A stretch of DNA of 64,000 nucleotides from Hydractinia symbiolongicarpus (GCF_029227915.1 NC_079877.1:35243851-35307850), one strand, 5' to 3'. Shown: positions 1 through 11,645, numbered from the stretch's first letter. Made by a program: numbers and translations. Notes: generated by a model not told the origin, from the letters alone.

Positions 1-122
1 GGGTTTTCGTTTGCCGGCGATTAAACTTCTTTTATTCAGCGTCTAATCAAAAATGAAAACATTTTCAAAAACTACAAGTCTCATGGGCTTTATTGGTGAA
101 ATAATAATTTAAAAAATCGTTT
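1..122 (+). repeat. Partial monomer at left edge
   Basis: This is the 3' part of a monomer cut by the window edge. It runs from the GGGTTTTCG core through the ATG-AAAA dyad region to the A-rich tail. It carries the GGGCTTTATTGGTGAAATAATAA variant also seen near 2520-2550. Confidence 0.95.
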
Positions 123-325
123 GGGAAATGAGTTTACTCCCTGGGTACTTTCTTTGTATACTTTTGACTATACGGGCCGAGTCCGGGATTTACGGGAAAT
201 AGCATGTTTTCGTTTGCCGGCGATTAAACTTCTTTTATTCAGCGTCTCATCAAAAATGAAAACATTTTCAAAAACTACAAGTCTCATGCGTTTTAGTGGT
301 GAAAAAATAATTTTAAAAATCGTTC
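123..325 (+). repeat. First complete 203-bp monomer (reference unit)
   Basis: This unit is used as the phase reference. In order it contains GGGAAATGAG, CTCCCTGGGTACTTTC, GTATAC, CTTTTGACTATACGGGCC, GAGTCCGGGATTTACGGG, TTTGCCGGCGATTAAAC, TTATTCAGCGTCTCATC, the A/T-rich dyad region, ACTACAAGTCTCATGCG, and an A-rich tail ending TCGTTC. The A/T-rich half (tail plus dyad region) alternates with the GC-rich core once per 203 bp, a spacing close to a nucleosome with a long linker; that parallel is inference. Confidence 0.95.
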
Positions 326-364
326 GAGAAATGAGTTTACACCCTGGGTACTTTCTTTGTATAC

Positions 365-380
365 ATTCGACTATACGGGC
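365..380 (+). other. CENP-B-box-like motif with a spacer one base short (example)
   Basis: The sequence reads A-TTCG-ACT-A-TA-CGGG-C. The essential CENP-B box pattern known from primate alpha satellite is nTTCGnnnnAnnCGGGn. Here the TTCG, A and CGGG elements are all present in order, but three bases rather than four separate TTCG from A. The motif occurs only in monomers with CATTCGACTATACGGG; those with CTTTTGAC or CATTCAAC lack TTCG. Binding by a CENP-B-like protein is not shown, and the near-match may be chance. Confidence 0.35.
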
Positions 381-388
381 CAAGCCCG
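376..388 (+). other. GC-rich short hairpin CGGGC-CAA-GCCCG (example)
   Basis: This is a perfect 5-bp inverted repeat with a three-base CAA loop. It is found in monomers with CCAAGCCCGGG. Monomers with CCGAGTCCGGG carry a central mismatch in this stem, so the potential hairpin is class-specific. Confidence 0.6.
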
Positions 389-400
389 GGATTTACGGGA

Positions 401-428
401 AATCGCGGGTTTTCGTTTGCCGGCGATT
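401..428 (+). other. Inverted repeat AATCGC / GCGATT (example)
   Basis: A 6-bp arm at 401-406 pairs with its reverse complement at 423-428 across a 16-base loop that contains TTTTCG and TTTGCC. Monomers with AATGGC in place of AATCGC break the left arm. The dyad is therefore present in some classes and absent in others. Confidence 0.5.
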
Positions 429-452
429 AAACTTCTTTTATTCAGCGTCTCA

Positions 453-474
453 TCAAAAATGAAAACATTTTTGA
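453..474 (+). other. A/T-rich 9-bp dyad with AAAA loop (example)
   Basis: The arm TCAAAAATG is followed by AAAA and then by its exact reverse complement CATTTTTGA. The arrangement is present in a large share of monomers. Variants that disrupt it are also common: TTTTTAAAAAC shortens the stem, TTTCTGAAAAC adds a mismatch, and AATATTTTTG or GATAACATT change the loop side. It is the longest perfect dyad I found in the unit. Confidence 0.7.
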
Positions 475-3400
475 AAACTACAAGTCTCATGCGTTTTAGT
501 GGTGAAAAAATAATTTAAAAATTCGTTCGGGAAATGAGATTACTCACTGGGTATTTTCTTTGTATACTTTTGACTATGCGGGCCGAGTCCGGGATTTACG
601 GGAAATCGCGGGTTTTCTTTTGCCGGCGATTAAACTTCTTTTATTCAGCGTCTCATCAAAAATGAAAACATTTTTAAAAACTGCAAGTCTCATGGGCTTT
701 AGTGGTGAAATAATAATTTAAAAAATCGTTCGGGAAATGAGTATACACCCTGGGTACTTTCTTTGTATACTTTTGACTATACGGGCCGAGTCCGGGATTT
801 ACGAGAAATCGCAGGTTTTCGTTTGCCGGCGATTAAACTTCTTTCATTCAGTGTCTCATCAAAAATGAAAACATTTTTGAAAACTACAAGTCTCATGCGT
901 TTTAGTGGTCAAAAAATAATTTAAAAAATCGTTCGGGAAATGAGTTTACTCCCTGGGTACTTTCTTTGTATACTTTTGATTATACGGGCCGAGTCCGGGG
1001 TTTCCGGGAAATGGCGGGTTTTAGTTTGCCGGCGATTAAACTTCTTTTATTCAGCGTCTCATCAAAAATGAAAACATTTTTGAAAACTACAAGTCTCATG
1101 CGTTTTAGTGGTCAAAAAATAATTTAAAAAATCGTTCGGGAAATGAGTTTACTCCCTGGGTACTTTCTTTGTATACTTTTGATTATACGGGCCGAGTCCG
1201 GGATTTACGGGAAATGGCATGTTTTTGTTTGCCGGCGATTAAACTTCTTTTATTCAGCGTCTCATCAAAAATGAAAACATTTTTGAAAACTACAAGTCTC
1301 ATGCGTTTTAGTGGTGAAAAAATAATTTTAAAAATCGTTTGAGAAATGAGTTTACACCCTGGGTACTTTCTTTGTATACATTCGACTATACGGGCCAAGC
1401 CCGGGATTTAAGGGAAATCGCGGGTTTTCGTTTGCCGGCGATTAAACTTCTTTTATTCAGCGTCTCATCAAAAATGAAAACATTTTTGAAAACTACAAGT
1501 CTCATGCGTTTTAGTGGTGACAAAATAATTTAAAAATTCGTTCGGGAAATGAGTTTACTCACTGGGTACTTTCCTTGTATACTTTTGACTATACGGGCTG
1601 AGTCCGGGATTTACGGGAAATCGCGGGTTTTCTTTTGCCGGCGATTAAACTTCTTTTATTCAGCGTCTCATCAAAAATGAAAACATTTTTAAAAACTGCA
1701 AGTCTCATGGGCTTTAGTGGTGAAATAATAATTTAAAAAATCGTTCGGGAAATGAGTATACACCCTGGGTACTTTCTTTGTATACTTTTGACTATACCGG
1801 CCGAGTCCGGGATTTACGAGAAATCGCAGGTTTTCGTTTGCCGGCGATTAAACTTCTTTCATTCAGCGTATCATCAAAAATGAAGACATTTTTGAAAACT
1901 ACAAGTCTCATGCGTTTTAGTGGTCAAAAAATAATTTAAAAAATCGTTCGGGAAATGAGTTTACTCCCTGGGTACTTTCTTTGTATACTTTAGATTATAC
2001 GGGCCGAGTCCGGGGTTTCCGGGAAATGGCGGGTTTTAGTTTGCCGGCGATTAAACTTCTTTTATTCAGCGTCTCATCAAAAATGAAAACATTTTTGAAA
2101 ACTACAAGTCTCATGCGTTTTAGTGGTGAAAAAAAAATTTAAAAAATCGTTTTGGAAATGAGTTTACTCACAGGGTACTTTCTTTGTATACTTTTGACTA
2201 TACGGGCCGAGTCCGGGATTTACGGGAAATGGCATGTTTTCGTTTGTCGGCGATTAAACTTCTCTTATTCAGCGTCTCATCAAAAATGAAAACATTTTTG
2301 AAAACTGCAAGTCTCATGCGTTTTAGTGGTGAAAAGATAATTTAAAAAATCGTTTTGGAAATGAGTTTACTCACAGGGTACTTTCTTTGTATACATTCGA
2401 CTATACGGGCCAAGCACGGGATTTACGGGAAATCGCGGGTTTTCGTTTGCCGGCGATTAAACTTCTTTTATTCAGCGTCTCATCAAAAATGAAAACATTT
2501 TAAAAAACTACAAGTCTCATGGGCTTTATTGGTGAAATAATAATTTAAAAAATCGTTTGGGAAATGAGTTTACTCCCTGGGTACTTTCTTTGTATACTTT
2601 TGACTATACGGGCCGAGTCCGGGATTTACGGGAAATGGCATGTTTTTGTTTCCCGGCGATTAAACTTCTTTTATTCAGCGTCTCATCAAAAATGAAAACA
2701 TTTTTGAAAACTACAAGTCTCATGCGTTTTAGTGGTGAAAAAATAATTTTAAAAATCGTTTGAGAAATGAGTTTACACCCTGGGTACTTTCTTTGTATAC
2801 ATTCGACTATACGGGCCAAGCCCGGGATTTACGGGAAATCGCGGGTTTTCGTTTGCCGGCGATTAAACTTCTTTTATTCAGCGTCTCATCAAAAATGAAA
2901 ACATTTTTTAAAACTACAAGTCTCATGCGTTTTAGTGGTGAAAAAATAATTTAAAAATTCGTTCGGGAAATGAGTTTACTCACTGGGTACTTTCCTTGTA
3001 TACTTTTGACTATACGGGTCGAGTCCGGGATTTACGGGAAATCGCGGGTTTTCTTTTGCCGGCGATTAAACTTCTTTTATTCAGCGTCTCATCAAAAATG
3101 AAAACATTTTTAAAAACTGCAAGTCTCATGGGCTTTAGTGGTGAAATAATAATTTAAAAAATCGTTCGGGAAATGAGTATACACCCTGGGTACTTTCTTT
3201 GTATACTTTTGACTATACGGGCCGAGTCCGGGATTTACGAGAACTCGCAGGTTTTCGTTTGCCGGCGATTAAACTTCTTTCATTCAGCGTCTCATCAAGA
3301 ATGAAAACATTTTTGAAAACTACAAGTCTCATGCGTTTTAGTGGTCAAAAAATAATTTAAAAAATCGTTCGGGAAATGAGTTTACTCCCTGGCTACTTTC

Positions 3401-3573
3401 TTTGTATACTTTTGATTATACGGGCCGAGTCCGGGGTTTCCGGGAAATGGCGGGTTTTAGTTTGCCGGCGATTAAACTTCTTTTATTCAGCGTCTCAACA
3501 AAAATGAAAACATTTTTGAAAACTACAAGTCTCATGCGTTTTAGTGGTGAAAAAAAAATATAAAAAATCGTTT

Positions 3574-6500
3574 TGGAAATGAGTTTACTCACAGGGTACT
3601 TTCTTTGTATACATTCGACTATACGGGCCAAGCCCGGGATATACGGGAAATCGCAGGATTTCGTTTGCCGGCGATTAAACCTTTTTTATTAAGCGTCTCA
3701 TCAAAAATGAAAACATTTTTGAAAACTACAAGTTTAATGGGCTTTAGTGGTGAAATAATAATTTAAAAAATCGTTTGGAAAATGAGGTTACTCCCTGGGT
3801 ACTTTCTTTGTATACTTTTGACTATACGGGCCGAGTCCGTGATTTACGGGAAATCGCAGGTTTTCGTTTGCCGGCGATTAAACTTCTTTTATTCAGCGTC
3901 TCATCAAAAATGAAAACATTTTTGAAAACTACAAGTCTCATGCGTTTTAGTGGTGAAAAAATAATTTAAAAAATCGTTCGGGAAATGAGTTTACACCCTG
4001 GGTACTTTCTTTGTATACATTCGACTATACGGGCCAAGCCCGGGATTTACGGGAAATCGCGGGTTTTCGTTTGCCGGCGATTAAACTTCTTTTATTCAGC
4101 GTCTCATCAAAAATGAAAACATTTTTGAAAACTACAAGTCTCATGCGTTTTAGTGGTGAAAAAATAATTTAAAAATTCGTTCGGGAAATGAGTTTACTCA
4201 CTGGGTACTTTCCTTGTATACTTTTGACTATACGGGCCGAGTCCGGGGTTTACGGGAAATGGCGGGTTTTAATTTGCCGGCGATTAAACTTCTTTTATTC
4301 AGCGTCTTATCAAAAATGAAAACATTTTTAAAAACTACAAGTCTCATGCGTTTTAGTGGTGAAAAGATAATTTAAAAAATCGTTCGGGAAATGAGTTTAC
4401 TCACTGGGTACTTTCCTTGTATACTTTTGACTATCCGGGCCGAGTCCGGGATTTACGGGAAATCGCGGGTTTTCGTTTGCCGGCGATTAAAGTTCTTTCA
4501 TTCAGCGTCTCATCAAAAATGAAAACATTTTTGAAAACTAAAAGTCTCATGCGTTTTAGTGGTGAAAAAATAATTTAAAAATTCGTTCGGGAAATGAGTT
4601 TACTCACTGGGTACTTTCCTTGTATACTTTTGACTATCCGGGCCGAGTCCGGGATTTACGGGAAATCGCGGGTTTTCGTTTGCCGGCGATTAAAGTTCTT
4701 TCATTCAGCGTCTCATCAAAAATGAAAACATTTTTGAAAACTAAAAGTCTCATGCGTTTTAGTGGTGAAAAAATAATTTAAAAGATCGTTCGGGAAATGA
4801 GTTTACTCCCTGGGTACTTTCTTTGTATACTTTTGATTATACGGGCCGAGTCCGGGGTTTACGGGAAATGGCGGGTTTTAGTTTGCCGGCGATTAAACTT
4901 CTTTTATTCAGCGTCTCATCAAAAATGAAAACATTTTTGAAAACTACAAATCTCATGCGTTTTAGTGGTGAAAAGATAATTTAAAAAATCGTTTTGGAAA
5001 TGAGTTTACTCACAGGGTACTTTCTTTGTATACGTTCGACTATACGGGCCAAGCCCGGGATTTACGGGAAATCGCAGATTTTCGTTTGCCGGCGATTAAA
5101 GTTCTTTTATTCAGCGTCTCATCAAAAATGAAAACATTTTTGAAAACTAAAAGTCTCATGCGTTTTAGTGGTGAAAAAATAATTTAAAATATCGTTCGGG
5201 AAATGAGTTTACTCCCTGGGTACTTTCTTTGTATACTTTTGATTATACGGGCCGAGTCCGGGGTTTACGGGAAATGGCGGGTTTTAGTTTGCCGGCGATT
5301 AAACTTCTTTTATTCAGCGTCTTATCAAAAATGAAAACATTTTTAAAAACTACAAGTCTCATGCGTTTTAGTGGTGAAAAGATAAATTAAAAAATCGTTT
5401 TGGAAATGAGTTTACTCACAGGGTACTTTCTTTGTATACTTTTGACTATACGGGCCGAGTCCGGGATTTACGGGAAATCGCAGGTTTTCGTTTGCCGGCG
5501 ATTAAACTTCTTTTATTCAGCGCCTCATCAAAAATGAAAACATTTTTGAAAACTACAAGTTACATGCGTTTTAGTGGTGAAAAAATAATTTAAAAATTCG
5601 TTCGGGAAATGAGTTTACTCACTGGGTACTTTCCTTGTATACTTTTGACTATCCGGGCCTAGTCCGGGATTTACGGGAAATCGCGGGTTTTCGTTTGCCG
5701 GCGATTAAAGTTCTTTCATTCAGCGTCTCATCAAAAATGAAAACATTTTTGAAAACTAAAAGTCTCATGCGTTTTAGTGGTGAAAAAATGATTTAAAAAA
5801 TCGTTCGGGAAATGAGTTTACTGCCTGGGTACTTTCTTTGTATACTTTTGATTATACGGGCCGAGTCCGGGGTTTACGGGAAATGGCGGGTTTTAGTTTG
5901 CCGGCGATTAAAGTTCTTTCATTCAGCGTCTCATCAAAAATGAAAACATTTTTGAAAACTAAAAGTCTCATGCGTTTTAGTGGTGAAAAAATAATTTAAA
6001 ATATCGTTTGGGAAATGAGTTTACTCCCTGGGTACTTTCTTTGTATACTTTTGATTATACGGGCCGAGTCCGGGGTTTACGGGAAATGGCGGGTTTTAGT
6101 TTGCCGGCGATTAAACTTCTTTTATTCAGCGTCTCATCAAAAATGAAAACATTTTTGAAAACTACAAATCTCATGCGTTTTAGTGGTGAAAAGATCATTT
6201 AAAAAATCGTTTTGGAAATGAGTTTACTCACAGGGTACTTTCTTTGTATACGTTCGACTATACGGGCCAAGCCCGGGATTTACGGGAAATCGCGGGTTTT
6301 CGTTTGCCGGCCATTAAACCACTTTCATTAAGCGTCTCATCAAAAATGAAAACATTTCTGAAAACTACAAGTCTCATGCGTTTTAATGGTGAAAAAATAA
6401 TTAAAAAAATCGTTCGGAAAATGTGTTTACTCCCTGGGTACTTTCTTTGTATACTTTTGATTATACGGGCCGATTCCGGGGTTTACGGGAAATGGCGGGT

Positions 6501-7179
6501 TTTAGTTTGCCGGCGATTAAACTTCTGTCATTCAGCGTCTCATCAAAAATGAAAACATTTTTGAAAACTACAAGTCTCATGCGCTTTAGTGGTGAAAAAA
6601 TAATTTAAAAAATCGTTCGGGAAATGAGTTTACTCCCTGGGTACTTTCTTTGTATACTTTTGATTATACGGGCCGAGTCCGGGGTTTACGGGAAATGGCG
6701 GTTTTTAGTTTGCCGGCGATTAAACTTCTTTTATTAAGCGTCTCATCAAAAATGAAAACATTTTTGAAAACTGCAAGTCTCATGCGTTTTAGTGGTGAAA
6801 AGATAATTTAAAAAATCGTTTTGGAAATGAGTTTACTCACAGGGTACTTTCTTTGTATACTTTTAACTATACGGGCCGAGTCCGGGATTTACGGGAAATC
6901 GCAGGTTTTCGTTTGCCGGCGATTAAACTTCTTTTATTCAGCGTCTCATCAAAAATGAAAACATTTTTGAAAACTACAAGTCTCATGCGTTTTAGTGGTG
7001 AAAAAATAATTTAAAAATTCGTTCGGGAAATGAGTTTACTCACTGGGTACTTTCCTTGTATACTTTTGACTATCCGGGCCGAGTCCGGGATTTACGGGAA
7101 ATCGCGGGTTTTGGTTGCCGGCGATTAAAGTTCTTTCATTCAGCGTCTCATCAAAAATGAAAACATTTTTGAAAACTAA
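3574..7179 (+). repeat. Mixed-order satellite block
   Basis: The 203-bp units continue without loss of phase, but the 5-mer order breaks down. Repeated ingredients are a CACAGGG unit preceded by GAAAAGATAATTT and TCGTTTTGG, a CTCACTGGG unit with TTTCCTTG and CTATCCGGG, and a GATTATACGGG unit with GGGGTTTACGGG and TTTTAGTTTGCC. No gene or non-satellite sequence is present. Confidence 0.85.
4386..4791 (+). repeat. Adjacent near-identical monomer pair
   Basis: Monomers 4386-4588 and 4589-4791 share the same rare variants: CTTTCCTTG, CTATCCGGG, GATTAAAGTTC and AAAACTAAAAG. They differ only in the tail (AAAATTCG versus AAAAGATCG). This is single-unit tandem duplication, whereas most of the array duplicates in blocks. 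Confidence 0.8.
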
Positions 7180-9412
7180 AAGTCTCATGCGTTTTAGTGG
7201 TGAAAAAATAATTTAAAATATCGTTCGGGAAATGAGTTTACTCCCTGGGTACTTTCTTTGTATACTTTTGATTATACGGGCCGAGTCCGGCGTTTACGGG
7301 AAATGGCGGGTTTTAGTTTGCCGGCGATTAAACTTCTTTTATTCAGCGTCTCATCAAAAATGAAAACATTTTTGAAAACTACAAATCTCATGCGTTTTAG
7401 TGGTGAAAAGATAAATTAAAAAATCGTTTTGGAAATGAGTTTACTCACAGGGTACTTTCTTTGTATACGTTCGACTATACGGGCCAAGCCCGGGATTTAC
7501 GGGAAATCGCGGGTTTTCGTTTGCCGGCGATTAAACCACTTTCATTAAGCGTCTCATCAAAAATGAAAACGTTTCTGAAAACTACAAGTCTCATGCCTTT
7601 TAATGGTGAAAAAATAATTAAAAAAATCGTTCGGGAAATGTGTTTACTCCCTGGGTACTTTCTTTGTATACTTTTGATTATACGGGCCGAGTCCGGGGTT
7701 TACGGGAAATGGCGGGTTTTAGTTTGCCGGCGATTAAACTTCTTTCATTCAGCGTCTCATCAAAAATGAAAACATTTCTGAAAACTACAAGTCTCATGCG
7801 TTTTAATGGTGAAAAAATAATTAAAAAAATCGTTCGGGAAATGTGTTTACTCCCTGGGTACTTTCTTTGTATACTTTTGATTATACGGGCCGAGTCCGGG
7901 GTTTACGGGAAATGGCGGGTTTTAGTTTGCCGGCGATTAAACTTCTTTCATTCAGCGTCTCATCAAAAATGAAAACATTTTTGAAAACTACAAGTCTCAT
8001 GCGTTTTAGTGGTGAAAAAATAATTTAAAAATTCGTTCGGGAAATGAGTTTACTCACTGGGTACTTTCCTTGTATACTTTTGACTATCCGGGCCGAGTCC
8101 GGGATTTACGGGAAATCGCGGGTTTTCGTTTGCCGGCGATTAAAGTTCTTTCATTCAGCGTCTCATCAAAAATGAAAACATTTTTGAAAACTAAAAGTCT
8201 CATGCGTTTTAGTGGTGAAAAAATAATTTAAAATATCGTTCGGGAAATGAGTTTACTCCCTGGGTACTTTCTTTGTATACTTTTGATTATACGGGCCGAG
8301 TCCGGGGTTTACGGGAAATGGCGGGTTTTATTTTGCCGGCGATTAAACTTCTTTTATTCAGCGTCTCATCAAAAATGAAAACATTTTTGAAAACTACAAA
8401 TCTCATGCGTTTTAGTGGTGAAAAGATAATTTAAAAAATCGTTTTGGAAATGAGTTTACTCACAGTGTACTTTCTTTGTATACGTTCGACTATACGGGCC
8501 AAGCCCGGGATTTACGGGAAATCGCGGGTTTTCGTTTGCCGGCGATTAAACCACTTTCATTAAGCGTCTCATCAAAAATGAAAACATTTCTGAAAACTAC
8601 AAGTCTCATGCGTTTTAATGGTGAAAAAATAATTAAAAAAATCGTTCGGGAAATGTGTTTACTCCCTGGGTACTTTCTTTGTATACTTTTGATTATACGG
8701 GCCGAGTCCGGGGTTTACGGGAAATGGCGGGTTTTAGTTTGCCGGCGATTAAACTTCTTTCATTCAGCGTCTCATCAAAAATGAAAACATTTTTGAAAAC
8801 TACAAGTCTCATGCGTTTTAGTGGTGAAAAAATAATTTAAAAAATCGTTCGGGAAATGAGTTTACTCCCTGGGTACTTTCTTTGTATACTTTTGATTATA
8901 CGGGCCGAGTCCGGGGTTTACGGGAAATGGCGGGTTTTAGTTTGCCGGCGATTAAACTTCTTTTATTAAGCGTCTCATCAAAAATGAAAACATTTTTGAA
9001 AACTAAAAGTCTCATGCGTTTTAGTGGTGAAAAAATGAATTAAAAAATTGTTCGGGAAATGAGTTTACTCCCTGTGTACTATCTTTGTATACTTTTGACT
9101 ATACGGGCCAAGCCCGGGATTTACGGGAAATCGCGGGTTTTCGTTTGCCGGCGATTAAACTTCTTTTATTCAGCGTCTCATCAGAAATGAAAACATTTTT
9201 AAAAACTACAAGTCTCATGCGTTTTAGTGGTGAAAAAAAAAATTAAAAAATCGTTCGGGAAATGAGTTTACTCCCTGGGTACTTTCTTTGTATTCATTCG
9301 ACTATACGGGCCAAACCCGGGATTTATGGGAAATCGCGGGATTTCGTTTGCCGGCGATTAAACCTCTTTCATTAAGCGTCTCATCAAAAATGAAAACATT
9401 TTTCAAAACTAC
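7180..9412 (+). repeat. 2,233-bp (11-monomer) duplication, copy 1
   Basis: This matches 9413-11645 at a constant offset of 2,233 bp, which is 11 x 203. Shared private variants include CCGGCGTTTACGGG near 7290, GAAAACGTTTCTG near 7570, ATGCCTTTTAATGG near 7595, TTATTTTGCC near 8330, CACAGTGTAC near 8463 and CCTGTGTACTATC near 9070. I found no difference between copies in the stretches compared by eye. The left boundary lies where TTGAAAACTAAAAG in copy 1 faces TTCAAAACTACAAG (7179 versus 9412). Confidence 0.92.
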
Positions 9413-11645
9413 AAGTCTCATGCGTTTTAGTGGTGAAAAAATAATTTAAAATATCGTTCGGGAAATGAGTTTACTCCCTGGGTACTTTCTTTGTATACTT
9501 TTGATTATACGGGCCGAGTCCGGCGTTTACGGGAAATGGCGGGTTTTAGTTTGCCGGCGATTAAACTTCTTTTATTCAGCGTCTCATCAAAAATGAAAAC
9601 ATTTTTGAAAACTACAAATCTCATGCGTTTTAGTGGTGAAAAGATAAATTAAAAAATCGTTTTGGAAATGAGTTTACTCACAGGGTACTTTCTTTGTATA
9701 CGTTCGACTATACGGGCCAAGCCCGGGATTTACGGGAAATCGCGGGTTTTCGTTTGCCGGCGATTAAACCACTTTCATTAAGCGTCTCATCAAAAATGAA
9801 AACGTTTCTGAAAACTACAAGTCTCATGCCTTTTAATGGTGAAAAAATAATTAAAAAAATCGTTCGGGAAATGTGTTTACTCCCTGGGTACTTTCTTTGT
9901 ATACTTTTGATTATACGGGCCGAGTCCGGGGTTTACGGGAAATGGCGGGTTTTAGTTTGCCGGCGATTAAACTTCTTTCATTCAGCGTCTCATCAAAAAT
10001 GAAAACATTTCTGAAAACTACAAGTCTCATGCGTTTTAATGGTGAAAAAATAATTAAAAAAATCGTTCGGGAAATGTGTTTACTCCCTGGGTACTTTCTT
10101 TGTATACTTTTGATTATACGGGCCGAGTCCGGGGTTTACGGGAAATGGCGGGTTTTAGTTTGCCGGCGATTAAACTTCTTTCATTCAGCGTCTCATCAAA
10201 AATGAAAACATTTTTGAAAACTACAAGTCTCATGCGTTTTAGTGGTGAAAAAATAATTTAAAAATTCGTTCGGGAAATGAGTTTACTCACTGGGTACTTT
10301 CCTTGTATACTTTTGACTATCCGGGCCGAGTCCGGGATTTACGGGAAATCGCGGGTTTTCGTTTGCCGGCGATTAAAGTTCTTTCATTCAGCGTCTCATC
10401 AAAAATGAAAACATTTTTGAAAACTAAAAGTCTCATGCGTTTTAGTGGTGAAAAAATAATTTAAAATATCGTTCGGGAAATGAGTTTACTCCCTGGGTAC
10501 TTTCTTTGTATACTTTTGATTATACGGGCCGAGTCCGGGGTTTACGGGAAATGGCGGGTTTTATTTTGCCGGCGATTAAACTTCTTTTATTCAGCGTCTC
10601 ATCAAAAATGAAAACATTTTTGAAAACTACAAATCTCATGCGTTTTAGTGGTGAAAAGATAATTTAAAAAATCGTTTTGGAAATGAGTTTACTCACAGTG
10701 TACTTTCTTTGTATACGTTCGACTATACGGGCCAAGCCCGGGATTTACGGGAAATCGCGGGTTTTCGTTTGCCGGCGATTAAACCACTTTCATTAAGCGT
10801 CTCATCAAAAATGAAAACATTTCTGAAAACTACAAGTCTCATGCGTTTTAATGGTGAAAAAATAATTAAAAAAATCGTTCGGGAAATGTGTTTACTCCCT
10901 GGGTACTTTCTTTGTATACTTTTGATTATACGGGCCGAGTCCGGGGTTTACGGGAAATGGCGGGTTTTAGTTTGCCGGCGATTAAACTTCTTTCATTCAG
11001 CGTCTCATCAAAAATGAAAACATTTTTGAAAACTACAAGTCTCATGCGTTTTAGTGGTGAAAAAATAATTTAAAAAATCGTTCGGGAAATGAGTTTACTC
11101 CCTGGGTACTTTCTTTGTATACTTTTGATTATACGGGCCGAGTCCGGGGTTTACGGGAAATGGCGGGTTTTAGTTTGCCGGCGATTAAACTTCTTTTATT
11201 AAGCGTCTCATCAAAAATGAAAACATTTTTGAAAACTAAAAGTCTCATGCGTTTTAGTGGTGAAAAAATGAATTAAAAAATTGTTCGGGAAATGAGTTTA
11301 CTCCCTGTGTACTATCTTTGTATACTTTTGACTATACGGGCCAAGCCCGGGATTTACGGGAAATCGCGGGTTTTCGTTTGCCGGCGATTAAACTTCTTTT
11401 ATTCAGCGTCTCATCAGAAATGAAAACATTTTTAAAAACTACAAGTCTCATGCGTTTTAGTGGTGAAAAAAAAAATTAAAAAATCGTTCGGGAAATGAGT
11501 TTACTCCCTGGGTACTTTCTTTGTATTCATTCGACTATACGGGCCAAACCCGGGATTTATGGGAAATCGCGGGATTTCGTTTGCCGGCGATTAAACCTCT
11601 TTCATTAAGCGTCTCATCAAAAATGAAAACATTTTTCAAAACTAC
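9413..11645 (+). repeat. 2,233-bp (11-monomer) duplication, copy 2
   Basis: This follows copy 1 directly and repeats all its private variants, for example CCGGCGTTTACGGG near 9523, CACAGTGTAC near 10696 and CCTGTGTACTATC near 11303. Similarity to the start of the unit runs on to about 11683, where AAAAATTGTTCGG replaces AAATATCGTTCGG. The near-identity points to a very recent event, or to an assembly repeat. Confidence 0.92.

Larger units (their letters stand above)
123..3573 (+). repeat. 5-mer higher-order repeat block, about 1,015-bp period
   Basis: Five monomer classes recur in order: a unit with GGCATG or AGCATG in the core; a GAGAAATGAGTTTACACCC unit with CATTCGAC; a CTCACTGGG unit with GGGCTTTAGTGGTGAAATAATAA; a GAGTATACACCC unit with TTACGAGAAATCGCAGG; and a GATTATACGGG unit with GGGGTTTCCGGG. 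Copies lie at 123-1137, 1138-2152 and 2559-3573. Two extra monomers of the CACAGGG class (2153-2558) separate the second and third copies, so that step is 1,421 bp (7 units). Confidence 0.85.

Noticed and set aside
365-380. Canonical CENP-B box
   Set aside because: The spacer after TTCG is one base too short in every monomer I checked, so it is reported only as a box-like motif.
453-474. Intrinsic (rho-independent) terminator at the A/T-rich dyad
   Set aside because: The stem is almost entirely A-T, no GC-rich stem precedes a T-run, and there is no upstream gene.
168-3631. Minus-strand open frames of about 71 codons at 168, 1183, 2604 and 3416
   Set aside because: They are antisense shadows of particular monomer pairs that happen to lack stops; they recur only because the HOR recurs.
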